Source of the DNA: an uncultured Klebsiella sp.
Lineage (GTDB): Bacteria > Pseudomonadota > Gammaproteobacteria > Enterobacterales > Enterobacteriaceae
Reading direction: 5' to 3'
Assembly: GCA_902490055.1 (NCBI GenBank)
Contig: CABUCP010000211.1
Coordinates: forward strand, 1-6,202
Length of the DNA stretch: 6,202 bases
Numbering within the stretch: the stretch's first letter is position 1; every line of letters begins with the position of its first letter. This document shows, piece after piece, positions 1 to 6,151 of the stretch. The translations under genes and the position numbers were made by a program. The notes beneath the pieces were generated by a model. That model did not search any database and was not told where the DNA came from. It saw only the letters and a list, made by a program, of their open reading frames with translations.

Positions 1-277
1 CCGTGAACTGCTGTCCGGAGTGGCGACTAACAGCGCGTATCTCGACGGTCTGATGAAGCCATATCTGTCCCGCCAGTTGGAAGAGCTGGGTCAGGTAGAA
101 AAAGCGGTACTGCGTATCGCGCTGTTTGAACTGTCGAAACGTGACGACGTGCCGTACAAAGTGGCCATCAACGAAGCTATCGAACTGGCGAAAACCTTCG
201 GCGCTGAAGATAGCCATAAGTTTGTTAACGGCGTGCTGGATAAAGCGGCCCCGGTAATCCGTCCCCGCAAAAAGTAA
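1..277 (+). CDS. nusB: NusB, transcription antitermination factor (5' end outside window)
   Basis: NusB binds boxA RNA together with NusE (ribosomal protein S10) and is part of the antitermination complex on rRNA operons; it acts in the cytoplasm. The visible frame begins at base 2 and encodes 91 residues starting [10 protein letters not shown], matching E. coli NusB from about residue 49 to its end at 139, so roughly the first third is missing at the window edge. The GTG at 20 is an internal valine, not the start. The all-helical C-terminal half is intact, including the [12 protein letters not shown] and [14 protein letters not shown] segments, and ends in a basic PRKK tail. The stop is TAA. 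The usual enterobacterial neighbours upstream are rib genes (not visible here); thiL follows 73 bases downstream across a hairpin. Identification is by recalled similarity and gene order, and I am very sure of it. Confidence 0.97.
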   Translation, partial: RELLSGVATNSAYLDGLMKPYLSRQLEELGQVEKAVLRIALFELSKRDDVPYKVAINEAIELAKTFGAEDSHKFVNGVLDKAAPVIRPRKK

Positions 278-282
278 ACTCC

Positions 283-322
283 AGGCCGGGCTTTACGAGA
301 TATCATCTTGTGAACCCGGCCT
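283..322 (+). promoter_or_regulatory. nusB-thiL intergenic hairpin with U-rich tail (possible attenuator or processing site)
   Basis: Bases 283-290 (AGGCCGGG) are exactly complementary to 315-322 (CCCGGCCT). Inside that stem 292-301 pairs with 305-314, allowing two G-T pairs, with base 291 as the only bulge and a three-base loop at 302-304. This makes about 18 pairs in 40 bases. A T-rich but interrupted stretch (TTATTCATTTCTTT, 322/323 onward) follows directly. The shape resembles a weak intrinsic terminator or a stabilising/processing hairpin between nusB and thiL. Pairing is seen directly; function is inferred. Confidence 0.5.
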
Positions 323-350
323 TATTCATTTCTTTGCTGAGGCATAACGT

Positions 351-1328
351 ATGGCATGCGGCGAATTTTCCCTGATTGCCCGTTATTTTGATCGCGTTAA
401 AAGCGCCCGCCTTGATGTTGAAACCGGCATCGGCGATGACTGCGCGCTCCTGAATATCCCCGAGAAAAAAACGCTGGCAATCAGCACCGACACCCTGGTC
501 GCGGGCAACCACTTTTTAGCCGATATCGATCCTGCCGACCTGGCGTATAAAGCGCTGGCGGTAAACCTGAGCGACCTGGCGGCGATGGGCGCAGAACCGG
601 CGTGGCTGACGCTGGCGCTCACTCTGCCGGAGGCCGATGACGAGTGGCTTGAATCCTTCAGCGACAGCCTGTTCGTTCAGCTTAACTATTACGATATGCA
701 GCTGATAGGCGGCGATACCACTCGTGGTCCGCTCTCAATGACGCTGGGTATCCACGGTTTTGTACCGCCGGGGCGCGCGATGAAGCGCTCCGGAGCCAGG
801 CCGGGCGACTGGATTTATGTCACCGGCACGCCGGGCGATAGCGCCGCCGGATTGGCGATTTTACAAGACCGACTGACGGTTGATTCTCCGGCCGATGCCG
901 ATTATCTGCTGGCGCGCCATTTACGCCCAATGCCGCGCGTCCTGCAGGGGCAGGCGCTGCGTGATTTGGCGAATTCGGCGATCGATCTCTCTGACGGTCT
1001 GATCTCTGACCTTAGCCATATTCTGAAAGCCAGCGCCTGCGGCGCGCGTATCGACCTCGATGCGATGCCGTATTCCGATGCCATGATGCGCCAGGTTGAC
1101 CCTGAACAGGCGCTGCGCTGGGCGCTCGCCGGCGGTGAAGATTATGAGCTCTGCTTTACCGTGCCCGAACTGAATCGTGGGGCATTGGATGTCGCTATTG
1201 GCCAGCTTGGCGCGCGCTTTACCTGTATCGGCCAGATCGTGGCGGAAGCGGATGGACTGCAGTTTACCCGGGAAGGTAAGCCGATTAAATTGGATTTAAA
1301 GGGGTACGATCATTTTGGCACGCAGTAA
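351..1328 (+). CDS. thiL: ThiL, thiamine-monophosphate kinase
   Basis: ThiL phosphorylates thiamine monophosphate with ATP to give thiamine diphosphate, the last step of cofactor synthesis, in the cytoplasm. The 325-residue product has the same length as the E. coli enzyme. Family motifs of the ThiL/PurM-type ATP-binding fold are present in order: GIGDDCA (26-32), [11 protein letters not shown] (45-55), [10 protein letters not shown] (72-81), GGDTTRG (120-126), [11 protein letters not shown] (211-221) and GGEDYELCF (261-269). The acidic residues D29, D30, D46, D122 and D215 are those expected to carry Mg2+ and nucleotide in this fold. The ATG start is supported by GAGG at 339-342, 8 bases upstream. 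The last 14 bases overlap pgpA when its TTG at 1315 is used, so the two are probably translated together. The product is needed by Dxs, encoded further along in the opposite direction. Nothing is broken or missing. Confidence 0.98.
   Translation: MACGEFSLIARYFDRVKSARLDVETGIGDDCALLNIPEKKTLAISTDTLVAGNHFLADIDPADLAYKALAVNLSDLAAMGAEPAWLTLALTLPEADDEWLESFSDSLFVQLNYYDMQLIGGDTTRGPLSMTLGIHGFVPPGRAMKRSGARPGDWIYVTGTPGDSAAGLAILQDRLTVDSPADADYLLARHLRPMPRVLQGQALRDLANSAIDLSDGLISDLSHILKASACGARIDLDAMPYSDAMMRQVDPEQALRWALAGGEDYELCFTVPELNRGALDVAIGQLGARFTCIGQIVAEADGLQFTREGKPIKLDLKGYDHFGTQ
1298..1304 (+). promoter_or_regulatory. Shine-Dalgarno for pgpA, bearing on its start choice
   Basis: AAAGGGG lies inside the end of thiL. 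It is 10 bases ahead of TTG 1315, 7 ahead of ATT 1312 and only 1 ahead of ACG 1306, the position where E. coli has its pgpA ATG. It therefore favours a start at 1315, or unusually 1312, and rules against 1306. It is the best ribosome binding sequence near this junction. Confidence 0.6.
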
Positions 1329-1821
1329 AGACGAGGCGAAAAGCCGCCTCAATATGCGCAATCCCTGGCACCTGTTAGCGACCGGCTTCGGCAGCGGGCT
1401 GAGCCCGGTGGTGCCCGGCACAATGGGATCGCTGGCGGCGATTCCATTCTGGTATCTGATGACCTTTCTCCCCTGGCAGCTCTATTCGCTGGTGGTGATG
1501 ATGAGCATCTGCATTGGCGTCTATCTTTGTCACCGTACGGCAAAAGATATGGGTACCCATGACCACGGCAGCATCGTGTGGGATGAGTTCGTCGGGATGT
1601 GGATAACCCTGATGGCGCTGCCGACGATGGACTGGCAGTGGGTAGCCGCCGGCTTCGTCATCTTCCGCATCTTCGATATGTGGAAGCCGTGGCCGATCCG
1701 CTGGTTTGACCGCAATATCCACGGTGGGATGGGGATTATGGTCGATGATATCGTCGCCGGGGTGATCTCCGCCGGCGTGCTGTATCTGATTGGCCATCAC
1801 TGGCCGATAGGTCTTATCTAA
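1315..1821 (+). CDS. pgpA: PgpA, phosphatidylglycerophosphatase A (inner membrane)
   Basis: PgpA removes the phosphate of phosphatidylglycerophosphate to give phosphatidylglycerol in the inner membrane; E. coli also has PgpB and PgpC for this reaction. From the TTG start the product is 168 residues against about 172 in E. coli. It shows the conserved block [19 protein letters not shown] (24-42), the acidic motif [10 protein letters not shown] (87-96), [11 protein letters not shown] (120-130) and VDDIVAGV (143-150). Hydrophobic stretches near 36-52, 56-72, 93-119 and 143-161 fit a small multi-pass membrane protein. The start is uncertain: the codon aligned with the E. coli ATG is ACG here, so TTG 1315 (with the AAAGGGG upstream) is chosen; ATT 1312 is possible, and ATG 1354 would remove a conserved stretch. 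The gene overlaps thiL by 14 bases and ends just before a strong terminator hairpin. Identity is secure, the exact start less so. Confidence 0.96.
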   Translation: MARSKDEAKSRLNMRNPWHLLATGFGSGLSPVVPGTMGSLAAIPFWYLMTFLPWQLYSLVVMMSICIGVYLCHRTAKDMGTHDHGSIVWDEFVGMWITLMALPTMDWQWVAAGFVIFRIFDMWKPWPIRWFDRNIHGGMGIMVDDIVAGVISAGVLYLIGHHWPIGLI

Positions 1822-1824
1822 AGC

Positions 1825-1849
1825 TAAACCCCGGCGTGGCCGGGGTTTA
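1825..1849. terminator. Bidirectional intrinsic terminator between convergent pgpA and yajO
   Basis: Bases 1825-1834 (TAAACCCCGG) are perfectly complementary to 1840-1849 (CCGGGGTTTA), with five bases between them, of which the outer C and G can also pair. A runs lead in and T runs lead out, so the structure reads as a terminator on both strands, although the T tracts are short (three). It begins 3 bases after the pgpA stop and lies 10 bases beyond the yajO stop, the expected place for a shared terminator of two converging transcripts. Confidence 0.85.
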
Positions 1850-1859
1850 AGCTGCGGCG

Positions 1860-2834
1860 CTACTTGAAGCCGACGATCGGGTGGGGCTGATACGGCGTTT
1901 CCAGTTTTTCGATCTGTTCCGGCGTCAGAGATAAATCGACGGCATGCAGGAGCTCATCCAGCTGTTCCTGCCGCGAGGCGCCGATAATCGGCGCTGCCAC
2001 GCCGGGTTTGCTTAATAGCCAGGCCAGCGCCACCTGCGCGCGGTTGGCGTCGACTTCCTCAGCCACTTCCTCCAGCTTTTCCGCTATCTGCTCATCGTTG
2101 GCGTCGGTGGCGCTATATAGCGACTTGCCGAATTCATCGGAGACCAGCCGCGCGGTAGTTTCTCCCCAGGGCCGGGTCAGGCGCCCGCGCGCCAGCGGGC
2201 TCCACGGCATCACCGCAATGCCTTTACGCTGGCACAGCGGCAGCATTTCGTTTTCTTCTTCGCGATAAATCAGATTGTAATGATCCTGCATGGTGACGAA
2301 GCGCGCCCAGTTGTTCTGCTCCTGCAGGGCGAGCGCCTGCGCGAACTGGCGGGCATGCATTGACGATGCGCCGATATAACGCGCTTTCCCGGCGCGCACG
2401 ACGTCGCTTAGCGCTTCCAGCGTCTCTTCTATTGGCGTGGCGTAATCCCAGCGGTGAATCTGCAACAGATCGACGTAGTCCATGCCCAGGCGGCGCAGGC
2501 TGTCGTCAATAGAGCGCATAATCTGCGCGCGTGAGAGCCCCTGCGGAAGATCGCCGACCTGATGGTAGACTTTGGTGGCGACGATCACCGAATCACGGCG
2601 GGCATATTCGCGTAGCGCGCGGCCGAGGATCTCTTCGCTGCTGCCGTCGGAATAGTTGTTAGAAGTATCAAAGAAGTTAATTCCGCCTTCCAGCGCGTGT
2701 TTAATCAGCGGGCGGCTGCTCTCTTCGGGGAGCGTCCAGGCGTGATTGCCGCGGTCAGGTTCGCCGAAGGTCATACAGCCAAGACAGAGCCGGGAAACGC
2801 GGAGATGGGTATCGCCAAGAGGGATGTAATGCAT
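1860..2834 (-). CDS. yajO: YajO, aldo/keto reductase
   Basis: This is an NADPH-dependent aldo/keto reductase of the YajO group, 324 residues, the same length as in E. coli. The AKR barrel carries the full catalytic tetrad: D56 (FFDTSNN), Y61, K88 (VATKVY) and H127 (LQIHRWD). The GASSMH (155-160), MPWSPLARGRLTR (209-221) and APIIGASR (281-288) segments match the cofactor-binding C-terminal half. Its physiological substrate is not established. E. coli YajO has been linked in laboratory studies to a side route that forms DXP, the same product as Dxs, which is suggestive given that dxs lies directly upstream. The ATG start has AGGAG at 2845-2841 six bases upstream, but that sequence is locked in a hairpin (see the separate entry). 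It is the last gene of the xseB-ispA-dxs-yajO cluster, 58 bases after dxs. Family is certain; physiological role is open. Confidence 0.95.
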   Translation of the reverse strand: MHYIPLGDTHLRVSRLCLGCMTFGEPDRGNHAWTLPEESSRPLIKHALEGGINFFDTSNNYSDGSSEEILGRALREYARRDSVIVATKVYHQVGDLPQGLSRAQIMRSIDDSLRRLGMDYVDLLQIHRWDYATPIEETLEALSDVVRAGKARYIGASSMHARQFAQALALQEQNNWARFVTMQDHYNLIYREEENEMLPLCQRKGIAVMPWSPLARGRLTRPWGETTARLVSDEFGKSLYSATDANDEQIAEKLEEVAEEVDANRAQVALAWLLSKPGVAAPIIGASRQEQLDELLHAVDLSLTPEQIEKLETPYQPHPIVGFK

Positions 2835-2839
2835 AAGAC

Positions 2840-2881
2840 GCTCCTGCTGCTGTTAAAGTATCCTTTAAGCATAGCAGGAGC
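2840..2881 (-). promoter_or_regulatory. Hairpin enclosing the yajO ribosome binding site
   Basis: On the - strand, GCTCCTGCT (2881-2873) is perfectly complementary to AGCAGGAGC (2848-2840), a 9-base-pair stem. Nested inside, TTAAAG (2868-2863) pairs with CTTTAA (2858-2853) around a four-base GATA loop. The 3' arm of the outer stem contains AGGAG, the Shine-Dalgarno of yajO, six bases before its ATG. No T run follows, so a terminator for dxs is less likely than a structure limiting yajO translation. The pairing is seen directly; the effect on translation is inferred. Confidence 0.6.
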
Positions 2882-2892
2882 ATTAGGGGCAA

Positions 2893-4755
2893 TTATGCCA
2901 ACCAGTCGTGGATTTTGGCTTCGATGCCGGCAGCATCCAGGCCAAGGTCGGCGCGCGCTTCTTCCTGAGTCCCCTGAGGGATAAAGAAGTCCGGCAGGCC
3001 GATATTCAGCACCGGGACCGCGCGGCGGTTGGCCATCAGCAACTCGTTTACGCCGCTGCCTGCGCCGCCCATGACGGCGTTCTCTTCGAGAGTGACCAGT
3101 ACGTCGTGATCGGCGGCAAGCTGCAGGATGAGGGCGTCATCAAGCGGCTTCACAAAGCGCATATCGACAAGCGTGGCGTTGAGTTTTTCAGCAACCTGCG
3201 CGGCTTCTGGCAGCAGAGTACCGAAGTTGAGGATCGCAATCTTCTCGCCGTGACGTTTCACCACGCCTTTACCGAGCGGCAGCGATACCAGCGGCTGAAG
3301 CTCGGCGCCGGTGCCGGTACCGCGCGGATAGCGTACGGCGCTAGGGCCGGCGTTATAGTGATAACCGGTGTAGAGCATCTGGCGACATTCGTTTTCGTCG
3401 CTCGGAGTCATGATCACCATTTCCGGGATACAGCGCAGGAAGGAAAGATCGAATGCTCCCTGGTGCGTCTGACCGTCGGCGCCGACGATGCCCGCGCGAT
3501 CGATGGCAAACAGTACCGGCAGCTTTTGAATGGCGACATCGTGGATCACCTGATCGTAAGCGCGCTGCAGGAAGGTTGAGTAGATCGCCACGATCGGCTT
3601 ATAACCGCCAATCGCCATCCCGGCGGCAAAGGTGACCGCGTGCTGCTCGGCAATCGCGACATCAAAATATTGGTCGGGGAATTTCTTCGAAAACTCGACC
3701 ATACCGGAACCTTCGCGCATCGCCGGGGTGACGGCCATCAATTTGTCATCTTTGGCGGCGGTTTCGCACAGCCAGTCGCCGAAGATTTTCGAATATGAAG
3801 GCAGGCCGCCGCTGCTTTTCGGCAGCACGCCGCTGGTGTGATCGAATTTTGGTACCGCGTGGAAGGTGATGGGGTCTTTCTCGGCTGGCTCATAGCCGCG
3901 GCCCTTTTTGGTCATGATGTGCAGGAACTGCGGCCCTTTCAGATCGCGCATATTCTTCAGCGTATTGACCAGGCCTAGTACATCATGGCCATCTACCGGG
4001 CCGATGTAGTTAAAGCCCATCTCTTCAAACAGCGTGCCGGGAACCACCATGCCTTTGATGTGCTCTTCGGTGCGCTTGAGGAGTTCTTTAATCGGCGGTA
4101 CGCCGGAGAAGACTTTTTTGCCGCCTTCACGCAGCGAAGAGTACAGCTTGCCGGAGAGCAACTGCGCCAGATGATTATTCAGCGCGCCGACGTTTTCGGA
4201 GATCGACATTTCATTGTCGTTCAGCACGACCAGCATGTCTGGTTTGATATCGCCCGCATGGTTCATCGCCTCGAACGCCATCCCGGCGGTGATGGCGCCA
4301 TCGCCGATGACGCAAACGGTACGCCGCTGTTTGCCTTCTTTTTCGGCGGCAATAGCGACCCCGATCCCGGCGGAGATTGACGTGGAGGAGTGACCGACGC
4401 TTAGTACGTCGTATTCGCTTTCGCTGCGCCACGGGAAGGGATGCAGCCCGCCTTTCTGCCGGATGGTGCCGATTTTGTCGCGGCGGCCGGTGAGAATTTT
4501 GTGCGGATAGGCCTGATGGCCGACATCCCAGATTAAGCGGTCGAAGGGCGTGTTGTAGACGTAGTGCAGCGCCACGGTCAGTTCAACCGTGCCAAGGCCA
4601 GAGGCGAAATGGCCGCTTGAGCGGCTCACGCTGTCCAGAAGATAGCGGCGCAGCTCATCGCAGAGCTTCGGCAGGCTATCCTTTGGCAACAGGCGCAACT
4701 CCTGGGTGGAGTCTACCAGCGCCAGGGTTGGGTATTTGGCAATATCAAAACTCAT
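2893..4755 (-). CDS. dxs: Dxs, 1-deoxy-D-xylulose-5-phosphate synthase
   Basis: Dxs condenses pyruvate with glyceraldehyde 3-phosphate, releasing CO2, to give DXP, the first and flux-controlling step of the MEP isoprenoid pathway. DXP also feeds thiamine thiazole and pyridoxal phosphate synthesis. The enzyme uses thiamine diphosphate and Mg2+ as a cytoplasmic homodimer. At 620 residues it equals the E. coli length. Domain I carries SRSSGHF with H49, [10 protein letters not shown] with H80, and the cofactor motif running from GDG (151-153) to NDN (179-181). Domain II carries E370 in [16 protein letters not shown]392, R398, D427 and H431 in [13 protein letters not shown], and R478 in RYPRGTGTG; domain III is complete (about 500-620). 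The start follows the ispA stop by 18 bases, with only a weak GAG as ribosome binding sequence, so coupling to ispA translation is likely. All known key residues are present, so the enzyme should be active. Confidence 0.98.
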   Translation of the reverse strand: MSFDIAKYPTLALVDSTQELRLLPKDSLPKLCDELRRYLLDSVSRSSGHFASGLGTVELTVALHYVYNTPFDRLIWDVGHQAYPHKILTGRRDKIGTIRQKGGLHPFPWRSESEYDVLSVGHSSTSISAGIGVAIAAEKEGKQRRTVCVIGDGAITAGMAFEAMNHAGDIKPDMLVVLNDNEMSISENVGALNNHLAQLLSGKLYSSLREGGKKVFSGVPPIKELLKRTEEHIKGMVVPGTLFEEMGFNYIGPVDGHDVLGLVNTLKNMRDLKGPQFLHIMTKKGRGYEPAEKDPITFHAVPKFDHTSGVLPKSSGGLPSYSKIFGDWLCETAAKDDKLMAVTPAMREGSGMVEFSKKFPDQYFDVAIAEQHAVTFAAGMAIGGYKPIVAIYSTFLQRAYDQVIHDVAIQKLPVLFAIDRAGIVGADGQTHQGAFDLSFLRCIPEMVIMTPSDENECRQMLYTGYHYNAGPSAVRYPRGTGTGAELQPLVSLPLGKGVVKRHGEKIAILNFGTLLPEAAQVAEKLNATLVDMRFVKPLDDALILQLAADHDVLVTLEENAVMGGAGSGVNELLMANRRAVPVLNIGLPDFFIPQGTQEEARADLGLDAAGIEAKIHDWLA

Positions 4756-4773
4756 CAGAGACTCATTTATTGT

Positions 4774-5673
4774 TTATTTATCGCGCTGAATAATGTAATT
4801 CGCGAGCGCTTCCAGTGCCGTGGTATCCAGCGATTGCGCCGTCAGTTCATTTAAAGCCTGACGGGCGTCCGCGATCAGATCGCGCGCCTTCTGCTGGGCT
4901 TGCTCAAGTCCCAAAAGCGCCGGATAGGTACTTTTGCCTAACTGCTGGTCGGCACCCTGACGTTTGCCAAGGGTCGCAGTATCACCTACCACATCAAGAA
5001 TGTCATCCTGCACCTGGAAGGCGAGGCCGATATTTTCCGCGAAGCGATCGAGCGCCGGCATAGCCTGACGGCCGCGTTCGCCCGCGCTTAACGCGCCGAG
5101 ACGAACCGCCGCGCGGATCAGCGCCCCGGTTTTATGGCGGTGAATGCGTTCAAGCGCCTGGAGATTGACCTGTTTACCTTCGGCCTCCAGGTCTAACGCT
5201 TGCCCGCCGCACATCCCGGCGACGCCGCTGGCCTGGGCCAGTTCGGAAACCATCGCCAGACGGTCGCGATCCGGCACTTCCGGCATCGGCATATCACTCA
5301 GTATAGAAAACGCCAGCGTTTGCAGGGCATCGCCGGCAAGAATTGCGTTCGCTTCGCCAAATTTAATGTGGCATGTCGGCTGGCCGCGGCGCAGATCGTC
5401 GTCGTCCATTGCCGGCAGGTCGTCATGCATTAGCGAGTAAGCATGGATGCACTCGACGGCGGCGGCTGGAGCATCCAGCGTTGAGCGACTGACGCCGAAC
5501 ATCTCGCCGGTGGCGTACACCAGGAAAGGGCGCAGACGCTTGCCGCCCAATAGTGCGCCATAGTGCATGGCTTCAACCAGCGGAGTGTTCTGAAACGGCA
5601 GCGGCGAGATAAAACGGCGCAGCGCGTCATTGGCCTGCGCGACGCAGACCTGTAATTGTTGCGGGAAGTCCAT
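4774..5673 (-). CDS. ispA: IspA, farnesyl diphosphate synthase
   Basis: IspA adds isopentenyl diphosphate to dimethylallyl and then geranyl diphosphate to make C15 farnesyl diphosphate, the precursor of undecaprenyl phosphate, quinone side chains and heme O. The product is 299 residues, as in E. coli. The all-alpha prenyltransferase motifs are present: GGKRLRP (43-49), whose basic residues bind isopentenyl diphosphate; the first aspartate-rich motif DDLPAMD (84-90) extended to DDDD, followed by LRRG; and the second motif DDILD (223-227) after FQVQ. The aromatic Y79, five residues before the first motif, fits a chain-length limit at C15. KST (247-249) near the C terminus is also typical. The ATG directly abuts the xseB TAA with no gap and in the same frame, and no good ribosome binding sequence precedes it, so translation probably relies on coupling to xseB. 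Dxs, from the same pathway, follows 18 bases later. Confidence 0.98.
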   Translation of the reverse strand: MDFPQQLQVCVAQANDALRRFISPLPFQNTPLVEAMHYGALLGGKRLRPFLVYATGEMFGVSRSTLDAPAAAVECIHAYSLMHDDLPAMDDDDLRRGQPTCHIKFGEANAILAGDALQTLAFSILSDMPMPEVPDRDRLAMVSELAQASGVAGMCGGQALDLEAEGKQVNLQALERIHRHKTGALIRAAVRLGALSAGERGRQAMPALDRFAENIGLAFQVQDDILDVVGDTATLGKRQGADQQLGKSTYPALLGLEQAQQKARDLIADARQALNELTAQSLDTTALEALANYIIQRDK

Positions 5674-5916
5674 TTATTCAGCGTCCGGCGTAAAGGGAGT
5701 CAGCGGCGCGTCTTCGCTATCGGCCAGCAGGATTTGGACACGCTGCTCGGCCTGTTGCAGCTTTGCCTGGCCCTGGCGCGCGAGCTGTACGCCGCGCTCG
5801 AATTCGCCGAGCGCTTCTTCCAGCGGCAGCGCGCCGCTTTCCAGACGATTAACGATCTGTTCGAGTTCGCCTAACGCGGTCTCAAAGCTGGCCGGGGCCA
5901 CATTTTTCTTTGGCAT
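5674..5916 (-). CDS. xseB: XseB, exonuclease VII small subunit
   Basis: XseB is the small subunit of exonuclease VII, a single-strand DNA exonuclease in which several XseB chains assemble with the catalytic XseA (encoded elsewhere). The 80-residue product equals the E. coli length. It has the family's helical core: [19 protein letters not shown] (10-28), then [34 protein letters not shown] (30-63), rich in Glu, Gln and Leu as expected for a helical hairpin that packs on XseA. The tail after about residue 65 is acidic and proline-containing. The start is the only ATG that fits; AAGAG lies 12 bases upstream, a weak and distant ribosome binding sequence. It is the first gene of the - strand cluster with ispA and dxs, and diverges from thiI across a 235-base gap. 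Confidence 0.97.
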   Translation of the reverse strand: MPKKNVAPASFETALGELEQIVNRLESGALPLEEALGEFERGVQLARQGQAKLQQAEQRVQILLADSEDAPLTPFTPDAE

Positions 5917-5933
5917 AGTGAATATAGACTCTT

Positions 5934-5963
5934 GTTATGTCTCGATGGCTATCAGTATGGTAA
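5934..5963 (-). promoter_or_regulatory. Tentative promoter for xseB-ispA-dxs
   Basis: On the - strand TTACCA (5963-5958) and CATAAC (5939-5934) each match four of six consensus bases of the -35 and -10 elements, with an 18-base spacer. Transcription would start near 5927, leaving a leader of only about ten bases. Other weak options exist, such as TTGCTT (5984-5979) with TACCAT (5962-5957). A promoter is expected in this gap because xseB and thiI diverge, but the sequence does not single one out. Confidence 0.25.
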
Positions 5964-5989
5964 CGGAGTCGGGCGGTTAAGCAAACTCG

Positions 5990-6003
5990 CGGCGTTAACG
6001 CCG
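5990..6003. repeat. 14-base perfect palindrome between xseB and thiI
   Basis: CGGCGTTAACGCCG reads the same on both strands and sits in the divergent gap, about 75 bases before the xseB start and about 55 bases before the thiI -10 element. The symmetry and position fit an operator for a dimeric regulator, but I recognise no specific consensus and a chance occurrence is possible. Confidence 0.35.
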
Positions 6004-6016
6004 GCGGATACATTTT

Positions 6017-6044
6017 GGCGAAAATGCGCAATGCCAGGCGAAAA
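6017..6044 (+). repeat. Direct repeat GGCGAAAA upstream of the thiI -10
   Basis: GGCGAAAA occurs at 6017-6024 and again at 6037-6044, 20 bases apart start to start, close to two helical turns. The second copy covers the place where a -35 element would be for the -10 at 6059. The arrangement could serve a regulator bound on one face of the DNA or simply A-rich upstream promoter DNA. The repeat is real; a function is speculative. Confidence 0.3.
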
Positions 6045-6055
6045 GCGAACAATGA

Positions 6056-6064
6056 TGGTATACT
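6056..6064 (+). promoter_or_regulatory. Extended -10 promoter for thiI
   Basis: TGG directly followed by TATACT gives an extended -10 (TGn plus a five-of-six match to TATAAT). No good -35 lies 16-18 bases upstream, which is normal for this promoter class. The bases just after it, CCGCGC (6065-6070), form a GC-rich discriminator. The predicted start near 6071 would give a leader of about 80 bases before the thiI ATG. Confidence 0.6.
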
Positions 6065-6115
6065 CCGCGCCCTGGATGCAGACGCCGTATCGCGCCTGTA
6101 CAACTTTTTTGCTTA

Positions 6116-6131
6116 AAGCCCCGTCGGGCTT
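6116..6131 (+). promoter_or_regulatory. Small hairpin in the thiI leader
   Basis: AAGCCC (6116-6121) pairs with GGGCTT (6126-6131) around a four-base loop, 20 bases before the thiI ATG. A run of six T lies before it (6105-6110), not after, so it is not an intrinsic terminator on the + strand. It may shape ribosome access to thiI, which has no clear Shine-Dalgarno. Pairing is seen; function is unknown. Confidence 0.35.
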
Positions 6132-6151
6132 GCCAACGAACTATTGTCGCC

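Noticed and set aside
20..277. GTG at 20 as a start for a short 85-residue NusB
   Set aside because: The frame stays open to the window edge and the preceding residues RELLSG match internal NusB sequence, so this is a truncation by the window, not a short gene.
1375..1800. - strand open frame of 141 codons opposite pgpA
   Set aside because: Mirror of a conserved membrane protein gene; the His- and Asp-rich product is an artefact of reverse reading.
2840..2881. The dxs-yajO hairpin as a rho-independent terminator
   Set aside because: No T run follows the stem on the - strand; the yajO start comes at once, so translational control is the better reading.
2697..2984. + strand open frame spanning the yajO start, the yajO-dxs gap and the dxs end
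   Set aside because: It crosses two conserved genes on the other strand and the hairpin arms; no promoter or ribosome binding site, and the product is unlike any protein I recognise.
2908..3579. Long + strand open frame (223 codons) opposite the end of dxs
   Set aside because: It is antisense to a complete, conserved dxs; GC-rich codon use commonly leaves the opposite strand open. The translation resembles no family I know and has no ribosome binding site.
3985..4380. + strand open frame of 131 codons inside dxs
   Set aside because: Antisense to the conserved Dxs thiamine diphosphate-binding region; the product shows no recognisable features.
5630..5980. + strand open frame of 116 codons across ispA, xseB and the divergent gap
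   Set aside because: Antisense to the xseB-ispA junction, with a Ser/Ala/Cys-rich low-complexity product typical of shadow frames.
6065..6151. TPP riboswitch in front of thiI
   Set aside because: The leader is too short and lacks the conserved thi-box sequences; thiI is not usually under such control in enterobacteria.
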